Notes: generated from the letters alone by a model not told the origin. A stretch of DNA of 64,000 bases from CAYPFY01 sp964410105 (GCA_964410105.1 CAYPFY010000011.1:57742-121741), one strand, 5' to 3'. Counted from the first letter of the stretch, positions 34,494 to 42,896 are shown. Program-made: numbers and translations.

Positions 34494-34783
34494 CTCTCTG
34501 CAAAGTCATCGGCACGCTCGTTGCGACACAGAAAAACGAGCAGCTCAAGGATAAGAAACTCCTCGTCGTCCAGCCCATCGATCTCGCGGGGAAGGCGATC
34601 GGAAAGGATCTTATCGCGCTCGATTCCGTCGACGCGGGCCAGGGCGACACCGTGCTCGTGATCCAGGAGGGTCAGGGGGCCGCCCAGATATTCGGAAACA
34701 AAAAAATCCCGGTCCATTCCGTCGTCGTCGCCGTCGTGGACGGCCTCGACGTCGTGGACGGCCTCGACGTCGCAGAGAACTGA
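34490..34783 (+). CDS. EutN/CcmL microcompartment vertex protein (BMC-P)
   Basis: 97 residues. The EutN/CcmL fold shows in CKVIGTLVATQKNEQLKDKKLLVVQPID at the N-terminus and the SVDAGQGDTVLVIQEGQGAAQIF core. Such pentamers cap the vertices of bacterial microcompartments. No BMC hexamer or trimer shell gene is in the window, so it is orphan here. It overlaps glmM by four bases and is followed by dprA. The C-terminus holds a duplicated VVDGLD caused by an 18-bp tandem repeat. Confidence 0.9.
   Translation: MTLCKVIGTLVATQKNEQLKDKKLLVVQPIDLAGKAIGKDLIALDSVDAGQGDTVLVIQEGQGAAQIFGNKKIPVHSVVVAVVDGLDVVDGLDVAEN
34733..34768 (+). repeat. Perfect 18-bp tandem duplication in the EutN-like gene
   Basis: Bases 34733-34750 (GTCGTGGACGGCCTCGAC) recur exactly at 34751-34768. 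The duplication is in frame and adds six residues (VVDGLD) near the C-terminus, so it looks recent. Confidence 0.9.
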
Positions 34784-34810
34784 GGCGCTTTTTCAAAAAA
34801 GGGGGGAGGC

Positions 34811-35737
34811 ATGTTATCAGCCCGGGATCTGCTCGTTCTCTCGCGCGTTCCATCGCTGGGGCCCAATAGGCTGCGCGCGCTCGCATCACTCGGCGAGTAT
34901 GCTTTCCGGGCGAGAGCGTCGGACCTTTCGTCGCTCGATGGCTTTCGCTCCAGCCATGTCTCATCGGTCGTAAAATTCCTCAGAGGCCCGGCCCACGCTC
35001 GGGCTGTGCGGTTTGCCGAATGGCAGCTCTCCCGCATGAACTCGGCCGGGGCTCAGCTGGTCACCTACTGGGACAGTCGCTACCCCCGCGCTCTCAGGAC
35101 GATCTACGATCCTCCGGCCTATCTCTTCGTCAAGGGGGAATTACGATCCGGCGATTTTCTCTCCCTTGCCGTGGTGGGGACAAGGAAGCCGTCAGGGTAT
35201 GGCGTAGAGATGGCCCGGAAATTCGCCGCCGAATGCGCCGATCTCGGCATCAGTGTCGTGAGCGGCCTCGCGCGGGGGATCGACACCGCAGCCCACCAGG
35301 GCTCTCTCCACTCGGGGGGACGGACCATCGCCGTCGTCGGGTCGGGGCTCGACGTCCATTATCCGCCGGAGAATGAAAGCCTCTCGGACCGTATTGCCCG
35401 CTCCGGTGCCGTCCTGAGCGAATACGACATGGGGGCGGGCCCGGAGGCAAAGAATTTCCCGCGGCGGAACCGCCTCATCAGCGGCCTCGCCCTCGGCACC
35501 CTCGTCATTGAGAGCGATATCACCGGGGGAGCGATGATCACGGCGCGGCTCGCTCTGGAGCAGAACCGCGAGGTCTTCGCCCTGCCCGGAAGCGTCGGCG
35601 CCGCCCGGAGCCGCGGCTGCCACGCGCTGATCAAGTCGGGTAAGGCGAAGCTCGTCGAGACCATGGCCGATCTCCTTGAAGAGTTTTCAGGTCAGCTGAG
35701 GCCGCTCCTCGGAAGGAAGGGGAACTCCGGGAGCTGA
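34811..35737 (+). CDS. dprA: DNA-processing protein DprA
   Basis: 308 residues. The Rossmann core is clear: LAVVGTRKPSGYG near residue 119, VSGLARGIDTAAHQGSL near 152, AVVGSGLDVHYPPEN near 177, FPRRNRLISGL near 216 and SDITGGAMITARLALEQNREVFALPGS near 237. DprA binds single-stranded DNA and loads RecA in natural transformation. A strong GGGGGGAGG lies just before the ATG. The usual C-terminal winged helix seems short or absent. Confidence 0.94.
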   Translation: MLSARDLLVLSRVPSLGPNRLRALASLGEYAFRARASDLSSLDGFRSSHVSSVVKFLRGPAHARAVRFAEWQLSRMNSAGAQLVTYWDSRYPRALRTIYDPPAYLFVKGELRSGDFLSLAVVGTRKPSGYGVEMARKFAAECADLGISVVSGLARGIDTAAHQGSLHSGGRTIAVVGSGLDVHYPPENESLSDRIARSGAVLSEYDMGAGPEAKNFPRRNRLISGLALGTLVIESDITGGAMITARLALEQNREVFALPGSVGAARSRGCHALIKSGKAKLVETMADLLEEFSGQLRPLLGRKGNSGS

Positions 35738-35881
35738 TCGGGCACTCCCCGGGTGCGCAGCAAGGGCGTGCTCTGTCTCATGAGCGTCTCTTGAACCGGC
35801 AGAAATCCCCCGTGAGCTGCCGGAATTCCAAAACGTGTGAGAACGGTTCGCCCTCCATTTCCCTCTTTGTTGAAACTTTCG

Positions 35882-35887
35882 TATTTT
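35882..35887 (+). promoter_or_regulatory. Possible -10 element for DUF3109 gene, leaderless geometry
   Basis: TATTTT ends 5 bases before the ATG at 35893. The hexamer 17 bases upstream (TTCCCT, 35859-35864) is a weak -35, so this is the least certain of the leaderless candidates. Confidence 0.35.
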
Positions 35888-35892
35888 GTAGC

Positions 35893-36447
35893 ATGTTTGT
35901 CATCGGCCAGGCCGCAATTGAGGATGACGTGGCAACGGAGAACTTCGCCTGCGATCTTCCCCGGTGCAAGGGCGCCTGCTGTACGATTCCCGGAGGCCGC
36001 GGCGCTCCGCTCCAGGACCATGAGAAAACCGCGGTCGAAAGCGCTCTGCCCGCCGCAAGGAAGTACCTCAGCGAGGAGCATCTGCGCTCAATCGAGCAGG
36101 GGGGCGTCGTCGAGGGGGATCCGGGCAATTACTCGACACAATGTATCGACGGCCGGCAGTGCGTGTTCGTCTTTTTCGAGGAGGGCGTCGCCCGCTGCTC
36201 AATAGAGAAGGCGTACATCGCCGGCGAAACGCCTTTCAGGAAACCGCTCTCATGCCATCTCTTCCCCATCCGCGTCTCCCGGATCTCCGGCTCGGCCGAT
36301 CTGCTTCGCTACGAGAGGCTCGCCGAGTGCCGCCCGGGAATTGCCAGGGGAAATGCCGAAAAAATCCCCCTTTCACGCTTCCTCAAGGATGCGTTCGTGC
36401 GGGCATACGGGGAAACGTGGTATGAGATGTTAGATTCCCGACGCTAG
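35893..36447 (+). CDS. DUF3109 family protein
   Basis: 184 residues. Cysteine-rich family marks: CDLPRCKGACCTIPGGRGAPL near residue 20-40, CIDGRQCVFVFFEEG near 82, RCSIEKA near 99 and PLSCHLFPIRV near 114. The set of cysteines may bind metal; function is unknown. It is common in Bacteroidota/Chlorobi genomes. The ATG at 35893 is preferred because the -10-like TATTTT lies just before and the residues ahead are not conserved-looking. rpoN starts 2 bases after its stop. Confidence 0.85.
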   Translation: MFVIGQAAIEDDVATENFACDLPRCKGACCTIPGGRGAPLQDHEKTAVESALPAARKYLSEEHLRSIEQGGVVEGDPGNYSTQCIDGRQCVFVFFEEGVARCSIEKAYIAGETPFRKPLSCHLFPIRVSRISGSADLLRYERLAECRPGIARGNAEKIPLSRFLKDAFVRAYGETWYEMLDSRR

Positions 36448-36449
36448 CC

Positions 36450-37874
36450 GTGCTCAATCTCTCCCAGCGACAATCTCTGCAGATGAAGCTGACACCCCAG
36501 CAGGTGCAGTATCTTCAGCTTCTGCAGCTCCCCGTGCTCGCCCTCGAGCAGCGGATCAAGGCCGAACTCGAGATGAACCCCCTGCTCGAGGAGGCGGAAG
36601 AGCCGGCCGAAGAAGCTACCGAAATTTCCGAAACGCCCGAATCGGCTGAGCCCGCGACGGCTGAGGAGGAGGGATATACGTTCGAAGATTTCATGAACGA
36701 TGAGCTCGACGGCCACAAGACCCCGCGCAACACCAACGATGAGGAGGATCGGGAAGAATTTCCCCAGCCCGCCGAGCAGACGGTCGCGCAGAGGCTCATC
36801 GACCAGATCCATCTCCTCGACATCAGCCCTGAGGAAAAGATTCTTTCCGAGGAGATCATCGGAAATATCGACGAGGATGGGTATCTCCGGCGGGACCTTA
36901 CGCTCATAGTCCAGGACCTGAATCTTGCGCAGAATCTCTCGATCACGGCGGAACGAGCGGAAGAAATTCTGGCCTTGATCCAGCACCTCGATCCCCCGGG
37001 CATCGCCGCACGGTCCCTCCAGGAGTGCCTCACGGTCCAGCTGGAAGTGGGCGAATCGAGCCCGCAGCTCCGCGAGAAGGCCCTGAAGATCCTGCGCGAC
37101 CATTTTGACGACTTCACCATGAAACATTACAACGAGCTCGCGCGTTGCCTCGGGATCGACACGAGCCAGCTCAAGCCGGTCATCGAGCTGATCCAGAAGC
37201 TCAATCCGAAGCCGGGGGAGGGGCAGTTCTCCGCCCAGCAGAACTACATCGTCCCCGATTTCAACGTCGAGAGAGATGACGGCGATTTCATCATCACCCT
37301 GAACGACCGGAACGTTCCCCCTCTCCGGATCAACCGCGGGTACAAGGAGCTGATGTCCCGGAGGAACAAGAACGGCGCAGCCGACGGCGTCAAGGATTTC
37401 ATCCGGAAGAGGTTCGAGGCCGCCAAGTGGTTCATCGCTTCGATCAACCAGCGTCGCGAGACCATGATGAAAGTCATGAGGGCGATCGTCGAGAAACAGC
37501 GGGCATTCTTCGAGACGGGCGAAAACCTGCGCCCCATGATTTACAAGGATATCGCGGAAATAATCGGGATGGATATTTCGACGATCAGCCGGGTCGTCAA
37601 CGGCAAATATGTCCAGACGGAATACGGCGTCTTCGAGCTGCGCCATTTCTTCAGCGACAAGCTCACCACCTCGACCGGCGAGGAGGTCTCCAATAAAGAA
37701 GTCAAGAAAAGCATCAGGGAGATGATCGACAAGGAAGATTCGAACAGACCCTTGTCGGACGACCGCATCGCGGAGGTGCTGAATTCAGAGGGGCTCCACA
37801 TCGCCCGCCGGACCGTCGCCAAATACCGCGAGGCGATGAAAATCCCGGTCGCCCGGCTCCGCCGCAAGATATAG
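36450..37874 (+). CDS. rpoN: RNA polymerase sigma-54 factor RpoN
   Basis: 474 residues from GTG 36450. Region I glutamine-rich helix (QRQSLQMKLTPQQVQYLQLLQLP) at the N-terminus, acidic region II (about 45-110, EEAEEPAEEATE), core-binding domain, and the C-terminal RpoN box ARRTVAKYRE near residue 455. It directs transcription from -24/-12 promoters with ATP-driven activators; none is in the window. hslV follows by 5 bases, so it is the first of a three-gene run. Confidence 0.95.
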   Translation: MLNLSQRQSLQMKLTPQQVQYLQLLQLPVLALEQRIKAELEMNPLLEEAEEPAEEATEISETPESAEPATAEEEGYTFEDFMNDELDGHKTPRNTNDEEDREEFPQPAEQTVAQRLIDQIHLLDISPEEKILSEEIIGNIDEDGYLRRDLTLIVQDLNLAQNLSITAERAEEILALIQHLDPPGIAARSLQECLTVQLEVGESSPQLREKALKILRDHFDDFTMKHYNELARCLGIDTSQLKPVIELIQKLNPKPGEGQFSAQQNYIVPDFNVERDDGDFIITLNDRNVPPLRINRGYKELMSRRNKNGAADGVKDFIRKRFEAAKWFIASINQRRETMMKVMRAIVEKQRAFFETGENLRPMIYKDIAEIIGMDISTISRVVNGKYVQTEYGVFELRHFFSDKLTTSTGEEVSNKEVKKSIREMIDKEDSNRPLSDDRIAEVLNSEGLHIARRTVAKYREAMKIPVARLRRKI

Positions 37875-37879
37875 CCGCC

Positions 37880-38419
37880 ATGCCCGAAATCATTCATTCC
37901 ACGACAGTCATCGGGCTCTCGCATAACGGCGAAACCGTCATCGGAGGCGACGGCCAGGTCACGGTCGGAAATGCCGTGATGAAACAAGGCGCCCGGAAGG
38001 TCCGGAAAATATACGAAGGGACCGTTCTCGCGGGCTTCGCGGGGGCCGCGGCGGACGCGTTCACCCTCTTCGAACGGTTTGAAAACGAACTCCAGCACTA
38101 TCACGGGAATCTCCTCCGGGCCGCGGTCGAGCTCGCCAAGCACTGGCGGACCGACAAATACCTCCGCCAGCTCGAGGCCCTCCTGGCGGTCCTCGACAAA
38201 ACCCAGGCGCTCGTGATTTCCGGGACGGGCGAAATTATCGAGCCGGATGACGGCATCGTCGCCATCGGCTCCGGCGGGAACTACGCGCTCACGGCCGCCC
38301 GCATGCTGAAAAAGCACACGAACCTCCCGGCGTCGGAGATCGTGCGTCAGTCCCTGGAAGCGGCCGCCGATATCTGCATCTTCACCAACAAGCAGATCAC
38401 CATCGAAAAGCTTTCATGA
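37880..38419 (+). CDS. hslV: ATP-dependent protease subunit HslV
   Basis: 179 residues. The catalytic threonine is in HSTTVIGLSHNGETVIGGDGQVT, 8 residues from the initiator methionine, so a short propeptide must be removed, as in some HslV proteins. Other marks: GAAADAFTLFERFENEL, AIGSGGNYALTAARML. It forms the proteolytic core of HslUV. hslU begins 13 bases after its stop. Confidence 0.95.
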   Translation: MPEIIHSTTVIGLSHNGETVIGGDGQVTVGNAVMKQGARKVRKIYEGTVLAGFAGAAADAFTLFERFENELQHYHGNLLRAAVELAKHWRTDKYLRQLEALLAVLDKTQALVISGTGEIIEPDDGIVAIGSGGNYALTAARMLKKHTNLPASEIVRQSLEAAADICIFTNKQITIEKLS

Positions 38420-38432
38420 CCCCCATATCCTC

Positions 38433-39827
38433 ATGAACAGAAAACTCAGGAAGGAAGCCTTTAAGGAGCTGACCCCGCGGGAGATCGTCCGGGAGCTCGA
38501 CCGTTTCATCATCGGCCAGCAGGCCGCGAAGAAATCGGTTTCAATCGCGATCCGCAACAGGTGGCGACGGCTGCAGACCCCCGAGAACCTCCGGGAGGAG
38601 ATAATGCCGAATAACATCATCCTCATCGGCCCGACCGGCGTGGGGAAAACCGAGATCGCCCGACGCCTCGCCAAACTCGTCCAGGCCCCCTTCATCAAGG
38701 TGGAGGCCTCGAAGTTCACCGAGGTCGGATACGTGGGCCGCGACGTGGAGTCGATGGTCCGCGATCTCGCAGAGTTCGCCGTGACCATGCTCAAAGGGGA
38801 AAAAATCGCCGAGGTGCAGGAGAGGGCCAATAAGCTGACCGAGGACAGGATCCTCGACATCCTCGTTCCTCCGATGAAGAGACGTCAGACCCTGGAATCG
38901 GTGGGGCCGGGCGAGGAGTACTTCGACCCGGACGAGAACAAGGCTACCCGGGAAAAGTTCCGTGAAAAACTCCGCTCGGGCGAGCTGGAGGAAAGGACCG
39001 TCGAAATCGACGTGAGCTCCCCCCAGGTGCCCGCCATGCAGGTCTTCGGGCCGATCAATATCGAGGAGATGGGGGTCAATCTTCAGGAGATGTTCGGCAA
39101 CATGATGCCGAAACGGACCAAGCGGAGGAAGATGACCGTCGCCGAGGCGCGCAGCATCCTCAGCCAGGAGGAGGTCGGGAAGCTGATCGACACCGACAGC
39201 GTCGTCAAAGAGGCGATCGACCGCGTGCAAAATTCCGGGATCGTGTTCCTCGACGAGATCGATAAGATCGCAGGAGAACGGGGCGGCCACCACTCCGGCC
39301 CGGATGTCTCACGGGAGGGAGTGCAGCGCGATCTGCTTCCGATCGTGGAGGGGACCGCCGTCATGACGAAATACGGGGTCGTAAAGACGGATCATATACT
39401 CTTCATCGCCTCGGGCGCCTTTCACGTGTCGAAGCCCTCCGATCTCATCCCCGAGCTGCAGGGAAGATTCCCGATCCGCGTCGAGCTCGACAGCCTCAAC
39501 GAGGAGGATTTTGTCAAAATCCTGACCCTGCCTCAGAATGCGCTCATCAAGCAGTACTGTGCTCTCCTGGAGACAGACGGAGTGAGGCTCGAGTTTTCGC
39601 CGGAAGGGATCCGCGAAATCGCCCGGACGGCTACGCAAGTGAACGAACAGGTGGAAAACATCGGCGCGCGGCGGCTCCATACGATCCTCACAACGCTTCT
39701 GGAAGAGATTCTGTTCGAAGCGCCAGAAAAGTTTTCCGGGAAAACTATCGTCGTGACGCGGGAGCTGGTCGAGGAAAAACTGTCGACGATCGTAAAGAAT
39801 AAGGACCTGAGCCGGTACGTCCTCTAG
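38433..39827 (+). CDS. hslU: ATP-dependent protease ATPase subunit HslU
   Basis: 464 residues. Walker A GPTGVGKTEIARRL near residue 64, Walker B FLDEIDKIAGERGG near 272, sensor and C-terminal YRYVL-like tail RYVL typical for docking into HslV. It unfolds substrates and feeds HslV. The stop overlaps that of the convergent DUF3467 gene. Confidence 0.96.
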   Translation: MNRKLRKEAFKELTPREIVRELDRFIIGQQAAKKSVSIAIRNRWRRLQTPENLREEIMPNNIILIGPTGVGKTEIARRLAKLVQAPFIKVEASKFTEVGYVGRDVESMVRDLAEFAVTMLKGEKIAEVQERANKLTEDRILDILVPPMKRRQTLESVGPGEEYFDPDENKATREKFREKLRSGELEERTVEIDVSSPQVPAMQVFGPINIEEMGVNLQEMFGNMMPKRTKRRKMTVAEARSILSQEEVGKLIDTDSVVKEAIDRVQNSGIVFLDEIDKIAGERGGHHSGPDVSREGVQRDLLPIVEGTAVMTKYGVVKTDHILFIASGAFHVSKPSDLIPELQGRFPIRVELDSLNEEDFVKILTLPQNALIKQYCALLETDGVRLEFSPEGIREIARTATQVNEQVENIGARRLHTILTTLLEEILFEAPEKFSGKTIVVTRELVEEKLSTIVKNKDLSRYVL

Positions 39828-40150
39828 CGGGTCTTATCCATGCCTGAGACCGGGGGCTGGAAGCCGAAGCCTCCGTGCGGGGGCTCTCCCTGGATCTTTA
39901 TCTCGCCGAAAACCTTCTCGAACTTTTCGATGTTGTCCTTGAGGGCCCCGAGGAGGAGCTTCGCGTGCTGGGGAGTGGTGATGATCCGGGCGAGCACTTT
40001 CGCCTTGGGAATGCCCGGGAGGACGCGTGTGAAATCGACGACGAATTCCGCGGCGGAGTGAGTGATGATGGCGAGGTTTGAATAAATCCCCTCGGCTTCC
40101 TTCTCCCCGAGCTCGATATTGATCTGTTGCTGCGGTTGTGGTTGCTGCAC
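39824..40150 (-). CDS. DUF3467 family protein
   Basis: 108 residues starting at GTG 40150 with AAAGG upstream. A glutamine-rich head (QQPQPQQQ) precedes the DUF3467 core: EAEGIYSNLAIITHSAAEFVVDFTRVLPG and KVLARIITTPQHAKLLLGALKDNIEKFEKVFGEI. The family is small, cytosolic and of unknown role, common in Bacteroidota and relatives. Convergent with hslU by 4 bases of overlap. It follows the TPR lipoprotein gene by 53 bases, possibly on one transcript. Confidence 0.85.
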   Translation of the reverse strand: MQQPQPQQQINIELGEKEAEGIYSNLAIITHSAAEFVVDFTRVLPGIPKAKVLARIITTPQHAKLLLGALKDNIEKFEKVFGEIKIQGEPPHGGFGFQPPVSGMDKTR

Positions 40151-40203
40151 GGCCTTTACCCTGGTTTTAACACCGTTAACGTCTCTCCCCTTACAGCGGG
40201 ACT

Positions 40204-41355
40204 CTATTTCTTCCGAAGGTCCTCCGCCTTCTTCTGAGCTTCTTTCGCCTCCTTGAGCATATTCGCATTGGCGTACGCCGTGACGAGGAAATCCCAGATC
40301 TTCGGGTCGTTCGGCTTCAGTTCGCTCAGGCGCTCGAAATAGCCCGCGGCCTTCTTGAAATGCTCGATCGACGCCTTGTCAGCGCCTTTCTTGGAATCGG
40401 AGGCCATCGCACGCTGTTTGAGGCTGTCGGCGATTTTGACATGCGCCACCGCGATGTTCTGGAGCGCGACGTCGTATTTGGGGTCGCTCTCGAGGGCTTT
40501 TTCAAAATGCGCGATCGCTTCCTTCAGGCTGTCAGTCTGCATCAGCAGCACCCCGAGATTGTACTGGTATACCTTATTGCCCGGATCCTTGGCGACGGCC
40601 TCGTAAATGAAAGGTTTTGCCTCGGCGGATCGGCTCAGCCGGACGTACAGGTCTATCATCGTCCGCAGGAGCTCTTCGTTTGCCGGATCGCTCTTGCGCT
40701 CCTCGGCGATGGCAGCGATGGCGCTGTTGTAATCGGCCGTGGCGGCGTCCTTGTTCCCTTTATCCTCTGCCGCCTGGCCCCGCTGCAGGTAGGCATTGAT
40801 CATGGCAGACTGCATCTCCGGCGTGGCTTTCTTTGCCATCCCCGCCTTGAGGGTCGAGATTTCATCGTCGTACCTGCCATTCGCATGATAGGCGAAGGCG
40901 AGGTTTTGATAGGTGATGGCGCTGTCGGGGTTCACCAGGAGGGCGATCTTGTATTGTTCGACGGCCTGGTCGCGGTAGATCATAGCGCTGTCTTTCGAAG
41001 CATTCACGCTTTTATTATAGAGGGTTACTCCTCCGTTGAGAGCGCTGCCCCAGACATACTTCTTGTGATCGAAGATAAGTTTCTCGTAATCCTTTCCCGC
41101 TTTCAGAGAATTGTCGAATGCATCCATCATTCCCTTGTAATTCCCCATGTTCATTCGGGTCTGGCCGAGCAGGAACCAGGCCTCGGAATTGCCGGGATTC
41201 TTGGTGACCTCACGCTGCAACGCGGTTTCCGCCTGAGCCCAGTCCGACCGCTGGATGTAAAGTTTCGCGCTCGTCACATCCGATGAGCCGCATTGAAATC
41301 CCGAGACCAGGCAGCCGCACAGAATCACAGCCGCGACGATCATGTATTGTTTCAT
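40204..41355 (-). CDS. TPR-repeat lipoprotein
   Basis: 383 residues. Signal MKQYMIVAAVILCGCLVSGFQC; cleavage could be before C13 (ILCGC) or the later cysteine. TPR repeats span the rest: AQAETALQREVTKNPGNSEAWFLLGQ, YQNLAFAYHANGRYDDEISTLKAGM, YQYNLGVLLMQTDSLKEAIAHFEKALESDPKYDVALQNIA. The ATG at 41355 has AGAGGAA before it. It is likely a periplasmic scaffold. Its promoter lies just outside the left inverted repeat of the island. Confidence 0.85.
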   Translation of the reverse strand: MKQYMIVAAVILCGCLVSGFQCGSSDVTSAKLYIQRSDWAQAETALQREVTKNPGNSEAWFLLGQTRMNMGNYKGMMDAFDNSLKAGKDYEKLIFDHKKYVWGSALNGGVTLYNKSVNASKDSAMIYRDQAVEQYKIALLVNPDSAITYQNLAFAYHANGRYDDEISTLKAGMAKKATPEMQSAMINAYLQRGQAAEDKGNKDAATADYNSAIAAIAEERKSDPANEELLRTMIDLYVRLSRSAEAKPFIYEAVAKDPGNKVYQYNLGVLLMQTDSLKEAIAHFEKALESDPKYDVALQNIAVAHVKIADSLKQRAMASDSKKGADKASIEHFKKAAGYFERLSELKPNDPKIWDFLVTAYANANMLKEAKEAQKKAEDLRKK

Positions 41356-41402
41356 GGAAATTCCTCTGAAATGTCTTGGGACGCCCCGAAAAATGCCGAA
41401 GC

Positions 41403-41431
41403 AATATAAGGAACGGGACTTCAAGAATCAA
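41403..41431 (-). promoter_or_regulatory. Promoter of the TPR lipoprotein gene
   Basis: On the minus strand TTGATT (41431-41426), 17-bp spacer, TATATT (41408-41403). Only 14 bases separate it from the left inverted repeat. Confidence 0.65.
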
Positions 41432-41445
41432 CCGCAAGGAGCTTC

Positions 41446-41467
41446 CGGTGGTGTTACAGTTTGAACG
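41446..41467 (+). repeat. Left 22-bp inverted repeat of AT-rich island
   Basis: The 22 bases here (core GTGTTACAGTTTGAACG) are exactly the reverse complement of 45008-45029. The two copies enclose the AT-rich block and lie just inside the two host promoters. Confidence 0.85.
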
Positions 41468-41470
41468 GGG

Positions 41471-41541
41471 AAAATAAAAAAACCCGCTTTTAGCATATCT
41501 CACGTCAGAGGGGGTGTCTGATCTCAAGACTAAAAGCGGGT
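41471..41541 (-). terminator. Terminator of the TAC operon
   Basis: On the minus strand a perfect 12-bp stem (ACCCGCTTTTAG at 41541-41530 with CTAAAAGCGGGT at 41493-41482) encloses a small inner hairpin (TCAGA/TCTGA) and is followed by TTTTTT-A-TTTT. It lies 21 bases past the chaperone stop codon. Confidence 0.8.
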
Positions 41542-41561
41542 AAATCCTGATTGACTAATTC

Positions 41562-42011
41562 CTAAGCCTCTTGTTTCACCTCAGTATTTCGTTGAATTGG
41601 TTGCTGTTCGTCAACTAACTTTACAAAGTTAACGGGGTCGAGCATATATGGCTTTAGACCAGACTTAGCATATAAAGAAGCAATTTGTTCTCGAATAAAT
41701 GGGAAGATTATCGCTGGGCAATTAATAAATGCAAATTTTTTCTTCTCATCAGGACTTGCGTTCTCAGTCTTAAAAATGCCAACCATCCTGACTTTGGCCT
41801 CCGCTTGAATCTGATCCTTATAGCGAACCTCAGAGTTTACTATCAAATCAGAAAATATGGTGTCTTCTTCATCTTTCACCTCGCCCGCGTGAACCTCCAT
41901 TGTCGCACCAAAAATTTCTGCTCCATCAATGGTAACATTGGGCGATCTCTTGAAATTAGATTCAAGCAGAAAAATAGAACGAATCTTCAATGTTGATGGA
42001 GCTGCTGTCAT
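41562..42011 (-). CDS. SecB-like chaperone of a toxin-antitoxin-chaperone system
   Basis: 149 residues. The SecB family is seen in FLLESNFKRSPNV near residue 14, EVRYKDQIQAEAKVRMVGIF near 62 and the well conserved end CPAIIFPFIREQIASLYAKSGLKPYMLDPVNF near 99-130. In TAC systems such proteins hold the antitoxin and guard it from proteolysis; the antitoxin gene is directly upstream with a four-base overlap (ATGA). No general secB is seen in the window, so a housekeeping export role cannot be ruled out, but gene order favours TAC. Confidence 0.88.
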   Translation of the reverse strand: MTAAPSTLKIRSIFLLESNFKRSPNVTIDGAEIFGATMEVHAGEVKDEEDTIFSDLIVNSEVRYKDQIQAEAKVRMVGIFKTENASPDEKKKFAFINCPAIIFPFIREQIASLYAKSGLKPYMLDPVNFVKLVDEQQPIQRNTEVKQEA

Positions 42012-42490
42012 ATAGCCTTAGAGAGTTCTTGTAATTTATTTTTATCATAAATCAAAATATCACCCATATCGCTCGTTGGAACGTTGGGTGTTTTCAAATC
42101 GATTACTATCAGTTCCCCCCCGGATGCATATGTTACATCCGTCAATTTTCGTGAAATAAACTGATTGCCAATATCATAAATATTGGGGATATCATAAACA
42201 GTTGTTTTCATCGGCTTATATTTTACTTCCAATTTTTGACCCAACGCCCATCCAATATCAAATAGCTTTCTAATTGTTAAATTTTGATCGCCCTTAAGTA
42301 ACTTGGTAATATATGCACTACTGCATTTCAATTTCTTCGCCATTTGTGAGTTGGAAACATTTTTCTGTTCCATAATCTCAAGCATTTGTTCCATTACGTC
42401 AAACTGAAGACCCTCAAAGTGATAATCGGGGTCTTTTTCGTGTTGATGAAGACGACTGGCAAGTTTTTCTTTGTAGTTCATGACTATCAT
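42008..42490 (-). CDS. HigA-like antitoxin with C-terminal extension
   Basis: 160 residues. An XRE-type helix-turn-helix occupies about residues 33-85 (MEQKNVSNSQMAKKLKCSSAYITKLLKGDQNLTIRKLFDIGWALG). The C-terminal 70 residues (YDIPNIYDIGNQFISRKLTD... ) go beyond the DNA-binding domain and would fit a chaperone addiction tail as in TAC antitoxins. It likely binds the toxin and represses the operon. The start could be 42490 or the ATG three codons later; neither has a strong ribosome site. Confidence 0.85.
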   Translation of the reverse strand: MIVMNYKEKLASRLHQHEKDPDYHFEGLQFDVMEQMLEIMEQKNVSNSQMAKKLKCSSAYITKLLKGDQNLTIRKLFDIGWALGQKLEVKYKPMKTTVYDIPNIYDIGNQFISRKLTDVTYASGGELIVIDLKTPNVPTSDMGDILIYDKNKLQELSKAI

Positions 42491-42500
42491 TCAAAGTCCA

Positions 42501-42896
42501 TTATTTGATCTTATTTTCTTCTACTTCTAAATATACTTTGTGTGCTCTTTTCCACTCGGCTTTCGGAATTCTATCAACTTGTTTAGACTGCTTGGAGTAA
42601 CCGTGCGTCAGAACAAGAGTTTTCTTGGGTGCATTAGGTAAAAAGAAGCATGCTATTCTTGCCCTACCCGCCTTAAATGCGTAAATAGGCGATCCCTCAT
42701 TTCTAAATCTTTGCTTATTAAGTATTTCACCGCGAGATGCAAATTCTTCTATGCATCTATCAATTTTATTTTTTTCCTGACGATCAAGTTTGGAAATAAA
42801 TATGTCGGCAGGCGCCCTATTGTGTTGATCTATAAATACCAAGATGTCGGCCTTAGTATTCTGATCGCCGAGGTATTTTTCCAATCTTGAAGGCAA
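42501..42896 (-). CDS. HigB-like (RelE/Gp49 family) toxin
   Basis: 131 residues. The family core appears late: FRNEGSPIYAFKAGRARIACFFLPNAPKKTLVLTHGYSKQSKQVDRIPKAEWKRAHKVY, which fits Gp49/HigB ribosome-dependent mRNA interferases (basic surface, RARIACFF strand, GYSKQSK). The start at 42896 is TTG; it overlaps a predicted -10 element, so the real start may be the TTG at 42884. Toxin first, antitoxin second, chaperone third is the TAC order. Confidence 0.82.
   Translation of the reverse strand: MPSRLEKYLGDQNTKADILVFIDQHNRAPADIFISKLDRQEKNKIDRCIEEFASRGEILNKQRFRNEGSPIYAFKAGRARIACFFLPNAPKKTLVLTHGYSKQSKQVDRIPKAEWKRAHKVYLEVEENKIK

Noticed and set aside
36444..37646. 400-residue minus-strand open frame opposite rpoN
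   Set aside because: Antisense shadow of a GC-rich gene; sense strand has all sigma-54 motifs.
41471..41541. Considered as a CRISPR repeat or attachment site because of the perfect 12-bp arms
   Set aside because: Only one copy, with T-run and inner hairpin placed just after the chaperone gene; a terminator explains it.
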